Shown here in pieces: positions 60,387-64,000 of a DNA stretch of 64,000 nucleotides (positions within the stretch are counted from its first letter, which is position 1; each line of letters begins with the position of its first letter). Below the pieces are notes generated by a model. The model was not told the origin of the DNA. It did not search any database and saw nothing but the letters and a program-made list of their open reading frames with translations. The translations under genes and the position numbers were made by a program. This DNA comes from Bacteroidota bacterium. GTDB lineage: Bacteria; Bacteroidota; Ignavibacteria; Ignavibacteriales; Ignavibacteriaceae. Where the stretch lies: NCBI GenBank assembly GCA_021815365.1, contig JAKAGZ010000001.1, positions 124,001 through 188,000 on the forward strand, given 5' to 3'.

Positions 60387-60935
60387 ATGGAAAAACACAG
60401 CAGCAGGACGATCTGGACTATTGGTCATTCGACAAGAATGCTTGAAGACTTTGTTGAAATGTTAAAAGCATTTGGAATTGAAATCCTTGCTGATGTCCGC
60501 GGTTACCCCGGTTCTAAAAAATTTCCACAGTTCAACAAAGAAAATCTTGCTGAATCGCTTCTCACAAATAAAATCGAATATGTGCATATACTTAGGCTTG
60601 GCGGCAGGAGGAAAGTTAAAAAAGATTCTAGAAACACCGGCTGGCGGAACCCCTCGTTCCGCGGCTATGCCGATTATATGGAAACAGAATATTTTCAAAA
60701 AGGTATTGAAGAATTAATTGAGATCGCACAGAAAAGAAGAACAGCAATAATGTGTTCCGAAGCAGTGTGGTGGAAATGTCATCGCTCGATGATAGCCGAC
60801 TATTTGAAATTAAACGGCTGGACTGTTATGCACATAATGGATAAACTTAAAGCAGATGAACATCCTTATACACAGCCCGCCAGAATTGCTGATGGAAAAT
60901 TAAATTATGCAGGCGACGAGTCATCGTTTATTTAA
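60387..60935 (+). CDS. DUF488 protein
   Basis: 182 residues of the DUF488 family: IWTIGHSTRMLEDFVEMLKAFGIEILADVRGYPGSKKFPQFNKENLAESL near the N-terminus, and RRTAIMCSEAVWWKCHRSMIADYL with a conserved Cys-x-E and CHR. The family has a conserved, possibly catalytic pocket but no established function. It stands alone, with no gene in tight linkage. Confidence 0.9.
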   Translation: MEKHSSRTIWTIGHSTRMLEDFVEMLKAFGIEILADVRGYPGSKKFPQFNKENLAESLLTNKIEYVHILRLGGRRKVKKDSRNTGWRNPSFRGYADYMETEYFQKGIEELIEIAQKRRTAIMCSEAVWWKCHRSMIADYLKLNGWTVMHIMDKLKADEHPYTQPARIADGKLNYAGDESSFI

Positions 60936-61019
60936 TTTTTTCCCTTTCTAATTAATTTTTAATTGAATAGATTACTGTTAGTCAGTATTTAAAAGTTATC
61001 AAACAATTACGGGGGTAAT

Positions 61020-61466
61020 ATGAAACCGTTTCAAAAAATAGAATACTGGGCAGATCATCACCATCCCAAATGGCTTGACTTTATCAGAATTTTTCTTGGC
61101 TTGCTTTTGATCACTAAAGGCGTAGCTTTTATTTTCAACCGGCAGGAAGTTATCAGAATGCTGGAGAGCAGCAGTACAGGTATGTCTGAATTCCTCTCAT
61201 TTTATATAGCTCACTATGTCATTGTTGCTTTTATTGTCGGCGGACTCGCAGTTGCCGTAGGATTTATTTCAAGGTGGGCAATTTTATTTCAGATGCCTGC
61301 TGTCATCGGTGCAATTATTATGGTAGATTTTCATAAAGAATTGTTTGCACTCAACTCACAGCTCAGTTACTCAATAATGTTCCTGGTACTGATGCTTTTC
61401 TTTTTATTATATGGCTCAGGTAATTTCTCTCTTGACCATTGGCTGATGAAGTGGAAAGAGGAATAA
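61020..61466 (+). CDS. DoxX-like membrane protein
   Basis: 148 residues with four membrane helices, DoxX/DoxD-like: LDFIRIFLGLLLITKGVAFIFNR, then YIAHYVIVAFIVGGLAVAVGFISRWAILFQMPAVIGAIIMVDFHKELFALNSQLSYSIMFLVLMLFFLLYGSGNFSLD. Members sit in the inner membrane and have been linked to quinone or thiol redox chemistry. A GGGGGT ribosome-site-like sequence precedes the ATG. Confidence 0.85.
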   Translation: MKPFQKIEYWADHHHPKWLDFIRIFLGLLLITKGVAFIFNRQEVIRMLESSSTGMSEFLSFYIAHYVIVAFIVGGLAVAVGFISRWAILFQMPAVIGAIIMVDFHKELFALNSQLSYSIMFLVLMLFFLLYGSGNFSLDHWLMKWKEE

Positions 61467-61588
61467 AATTAATGCAATCAATTAATTATGCAATAAAGTT
61501 ACTGAGACCAAACAATCAGTCAGGTTGAAGAAGTCAATGAGTTTATATAGGTTTATAGTAAAAAAGGTACTCTTTTGTTTGACTAAAT

Positions 61589-61804
61589 ATGGAAGCATTA
61601 AAAATAGAAATACTAAATCCAAAGGCTTTGCGGCTCATTAAAGATATGCAAGGACTAAAGTTAATTAGAATAAGTGATGACCCGCTTTCAATGTTAAAAG
61701 CATATCCAAGAAAAATGAGACTTAATTCTTCTACCGCCCCAAGCTTAGATGAAATCACAAAGATAGTAGAAGATGCAAGAGCTAAGCGATGTGCCCAAAA
61801 GTAA
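61589..61804 (+). CDS. Antitoxin-like small protein, orphan
   Basis: 71 residues: MEALKIEILNPKALRLIKDM, followed by QGLKLIRISDDP and ending in SLDEITKIVEDARAKRCAQK. This shape, with a LKIEILNPKA start and a terminal basic helix, is common in Bacteroidota and cyanobacteria for small antitoxin-like proteins encoded before a PIN-domain toxin. No toxin gene follows; the next gene is on the opposite strand 21 bp away. It may be a remnant of a toxin-antitoxin pair or a stand-alone antitoxin. Confidence 0.6.
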   Translation: MEALKIEILNPKALRLIKDMQGLKLIRISDDPLSMLKAYPRKMRLNSSTAPSLDEITKIVEDARAKRCAQK

Positions 61805-61825
61805 GTCACTCAAACTAATATAAGT

Positions 61826-62878
61826 TTACTCATTCAATCTTCTTTCCAATCCGGATTTCAAAAATTCAAAGGCTTCTTTCCCCAGCGAAACTTCCCTGAA
61901 AATTTTTATCAAATGATCCTTTGTTATCCTATCAAAATGTTCTTTGACCGGCACTACGCACAGACCTGAGAAATCAATTGCCGCCGGGCTGAGCAGGATC
62001 CTTTCTTCCCCCTCAAAATAATAGAACGAAGGACGATGTTTCGAACGCGCGAACAGAAAAATTTTCCAGCCCTTCTTTTCAGTGTACACAGACAGAATGT
62101 TGAACATAGGCTCTTCATCTTCGGCAGAGATCATTTCAAAAACTTTGTAAAACTTTTCAAACGCATATTGAACGTCTCTGTCTTTCTTTCCTTCGATCAG
62201 AATAAATCTGCGCACTGTGTCATCTATGCCTGTAACAGTCAAGTCAAAATCTTCACTCAGCGTTATGCCGTATTCAGACTTTATCATTTTAATATCAGAC
62301 TCAATAGGAAGAGAATTTTTTGTGACAGCCTGGAAATGAAGGTGGTCCGGTGCGGAAGCCCCGCATTTCTGCCCGTTGTAGAAAACATTATAATATTTCG
62401 AAAGATCTTTTGAAACAGATAGGAAAGTATTGAAATGATTCCTGATCCTTTGCGGCTTATGATCTATGCTGGGAATTGTAAAATGTTCGTGAAGGATCGG
62501 GAAAGGATTGCAGATTATTAAAAAATCTTTTTTGTATTGAATTGCCTTTTGTTCCACAGGTCTGTTCTCGCTGCACAAAAAACATTTTCTGCTGTTTAAA
62601 GATTCTTCATCTATCTTTACGAGTGCTGAATGTATCCGCCCGGTATTATACTGAACTTTAATTACGAAGCCGTCAAACTGGAATTCTTTCACCTGTTGAT
62701 TTTCTAATGAAGAATATCCATCCGCCAGCATCTGCCAGTCAAGCCGTTGATTTCTCAAAAGAATTTTTGCGGCTTCAGCAAATTCATCTTTTTCAAGATA
62801 TTTTTTCGCTTCTTTATCTTTGAATAAAATTTTCTGCAGCAAGAGAAGTCCTTTATAATTAAGGTCTAATTTATACAT
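61826..62878 (-). CDS. DUF4922 protein (GalT/HIT-like nucleotidyltransferase)
   Basis: 350 residues. The HIT-type motif APDHLHFQ (H-x-H-x-Q relaxed) near residue 180 and a CFLCSENRP zinc-like Cys pair near residue 100 match the DUF4922 group, related to GDP-galactose phosphorylase and ATP adenylyltransferases. LHEHFTIPSIDHKPQRI is also typical. A nucleotide-sugar or nucleotide phosphorylase activity is likely; the substrate is not known. The glycosyltransferase gene lies 26 bp upstream on the same strand, which could link it to sugar metabolism. Confidence 0.85.
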   Translation of the reverse strand: MYKLDLNYKGLLLLQKILFKDKEAKKYLEKDEFAEAAKILLRNQRLDWQMLADGYSSLENQQVKEFQFDGFVIKVQYNTGRIHSALVKIDEESLNSRKCFLCSENRPVEQKAIQYKKDFLIICNPFPILHEHFTIPSIDHKPQRIRNHFNTFLSVSKDLSKYYNVFYNGQKCGASAPDHLHFQAVTKNSLPIESDIKMIKSEYGITLSEDFDLTVTGIDDTVRRFILIEGKKDRDVQYAFEKFYKVFEMISAEDEEPMFNILSVYTEKKGWKIFLFARSKHRPSFYYFEGEERILLSPAAIDFSGLCVVPVKEHFDRITKDHLIKIFREVSLGKEAFEFLKSGLERRLNE

Positions 62879-62904
62879 TTTTCAGCAATTCTATTATGAC
62901 TTGT

Positions 62905-64000
62905 TTACTGATTTTTTATCAGGGATTCATATATCTCAATAATCTTGTCAGTTTGCTTTTCAATGTTAAAATATTCAATCACTCTCTGCCTTGCTGCTTT
63001 GCCTAACTTTTTTCTCAGTGCCGGTTCAGCAATAAGTTCATAAACTTTTTCCGCAAGGTCCTGCGGGTTTTTGTTTTCAAAGAGTAAACCTGTTTCATTA
63101 TCAATTACTATATCAAGAACACCCCCTGAATCTGAAGAAACTGAAGGAAGCTCCATTGCCATTGCTTCTGCAAGTGCAAGCCCGAATGATTCAGCATGAG
63201 AAGGAAAAATAAAAATATCCATAGCAGATAAAATATCTTTTGTATCACTCCTATAGCCAGTGAATATTATATTTTTCAAACCAAGGTCTTCGGAGATTTT
63301 TCTGACCTGGTTTTCATAATCTTTCTCGCCGTAACTTGCTTCGCCTGTAATAATGAATTTCAGCCGGTTTATATCATTATGCCCGGCGGTCCGGTGCGAA
63401 CGGGCAGTTAAATGTTTTTTTTCATTTAAGGTTTTTGCAGCAGTTAAAAATTCTTCGTGACCCTTGCCCGGGCTGAATCTCCCGACCATCCCGATCAGAA
63501 TTTCATCATCAGCTATTTTAAACTCACCTCTGATTTTCTTTCTGCTGGCTTTAGCCGGATCAAATTTTTCTGTGTCAATTCCATTATAAACAAGCAAAAC
63601 TTTATGTTCAGGCAGTGGTGTTGTCTGAACCAAATTTTTTTTTATCACACTGCTGATCGCAACGGCTTTCGTAACTCTGCCGTACAGCCACCTGTGCAAA
63701 AAATCCTTTTTGACAATGAACGAACCAATGTGTTTTGTTAAAACAAGAGGGATGCTGCTGCGGGAAATTTTTAAGGCGGGTACAAGCAGCCACAGATCTC
63801 TCGTGGAATGTGTATGAACTAATTCAAATTTATTCTTATCTCTACTATCAGTACGATCCCATGTTACCGAAATAATCTTTGCAATACCTGCGGAGTTAAG
63901 ATAAGCTGACGACTTAACCGTATGAGTTATAAATCCTCTCGCCTCAGCTTCGGTATACATTCTTGACCCCTTCAGGCAAAGCAATTCAACAGTAATTTTC
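62905..64000 (-). CDS. Family 4 glycosyltransferase, N-terminus outside window
   Basis: GT-B fold transferase; the frame stays open through the window edge (ITVELLCLKGSRM), so the start is beyond base 64000. Seen: VLTKHIGSFIVKK, LVYNGIDTEKFDP, IGMVGRFSPGKGHEEFL, and the donor-site motif FPSHAESFGLALAEAMAMELPSVSSDSGG (E-x7-E). A segment HLTARSHRTAGHNDINRL between LNEKK and KFIITGEASYGE is out of line with the family and is encoded by GC-rich palindromic DNA (63380-63406). Probably cell-surface glycan synthesis. Confidence 0.92.
   Translation of the reverse strand, partial: KITVELLCLKGSRMYTEAEARGFITHTVKSSAYLNSAGIAKIISVTWDRTDSRDKNKFELVHTHSTRDLWLLVPALKISRSSIPLVLTKHIGSFIVKKDFLHRWLYGRVTKAVAISSVIKKNLVQTTPLPEHKVLLVYNGIDTEKFDPAKASRKKIRGEFKIADDEILIGMVGRFSPGKGHEEFLTAAKTLNEKKHLTARSHRTAGHNDINRLKFIITGEASYGEKDYENQVRKISEDLGLKNIIFTGYRSDTKDILSAMDIFIFPSHAESFGLALAEAMAMELPSVSSDSGGVLDIVIDNETGLLFENKNPQDLAEKVYELIAEPALRKKLGKAARQRVIEYFNIEKQTDKIIEIYESLIKNQ
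63380..63406. repeat. Palindromic insert inside the glycosyltransferase gene
   Basis: TGCCCG (63380-63385) and CGGGCA (63401-63406) bracket a GC-rich loop in otherwise AT-rich coding DNA. It keeps the reading frame. Confidence 0.5.

Overview
The window reads as chromosome of a member of the Ignavibacteria or a close relative in the Bacteroidota/Chlorobiota group. Two secreted propeller proteins end in a type IX secretion (T9SS) type A tail with the NYPNPFNPST motif usual in Ignavibacteria. A two-component-propeller histidine kinase and a DUF5686 outer-membrane protein fit the same group, and many genes lack a strong Shine-Dalgarno site. This placement is inferred from protein style, not from a marker gene. 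No rRNA, tRNA, CRISPR array or transposase was recognised.

Layout. 1-5.8 kb: sirtuin (cut by the window edge), MarR regulator, rpiB-tal pentose-phosphate pair, arsR-arsM with a perfect palindromic operator, two tiny membrane proteins, ychF. 5.9-13.8 kb: a minus-strand block of two secreted beta-propeller proteins, a NarL-type response regulator and a propeller sensor kinase. All four genes share a 7-2-7 inverted repeat upstream, so they look like one signalling unit. 13.8-28.3 kb: mostly housekeeping and envelope genes (M49 peptidase, HicAB, Uma2 nuclease, HAD phosphatase, paired M16 peptidases, DUF5686 protein, RRM protein, radA, alaS).

28.8-32.4 kb is an AT-rich accessory island: a lipoprotein, an orphan gene, one intact BrnT/BrnA-like toxin-antitoxin pair, a second pair whose toxin has an in-frame stop, and a frameshifted ribbon-helix-helix antitoxin. 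These are separated by repeated sites that resemble integron attC sites, so the island may be an integrase-less cassette array. Two amino-acid permeases and an M28 peptidase follow.

37.5-48.1 kb is a composite type I restriction-modification locus on the minus strand: hsdM, DUF1016 nuclease, a duplicated hsdM tail, DUF6978-like, DUF1828/1829, hsdS, AlbA_2 ATPase, hsdR, YgjP metallopeptidase. The copied hsdM tail behind the DUF1016 gene records a recombination event. 48.4-52.8 kb holds mixed genes (AI-2E family transporter, DUF1028 protein, second HicAB-like pair, TauE/SafE transporter).

53.3-57.7 kb is a compact plus-strand cluster: a Crp/Fnr regulator, an FNR/DNR-type box, DUF2249 and DUF1858-DUF2249-DUF2249 proteins, two membrane proteins resembling heme-copper oxidase subunit I, a MIP18/DUF59 protein and a cupin. 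It is a plausible nitrosative or low-oxygen stress module with no assigned function. 57.8-60.3 kb is an ArsR-controlled run of SRPBCC/NTF2-like proteins. The window ends with DUF488, DoxX, an orphan antitoxin-like gene, a DUF4922 nucleotidyltransferase-like protein and a partial GT4 glycosyltransferase.

Running through everything are short GC-rich palindromes (15-60 bp). Several sit in frame inside genes (both T9SS tails, hsdR, the glycosyltransferase), one splits an intergenic inverted repeat, and others lie between genes. They look like a family of tiny palindromic mobile elements.
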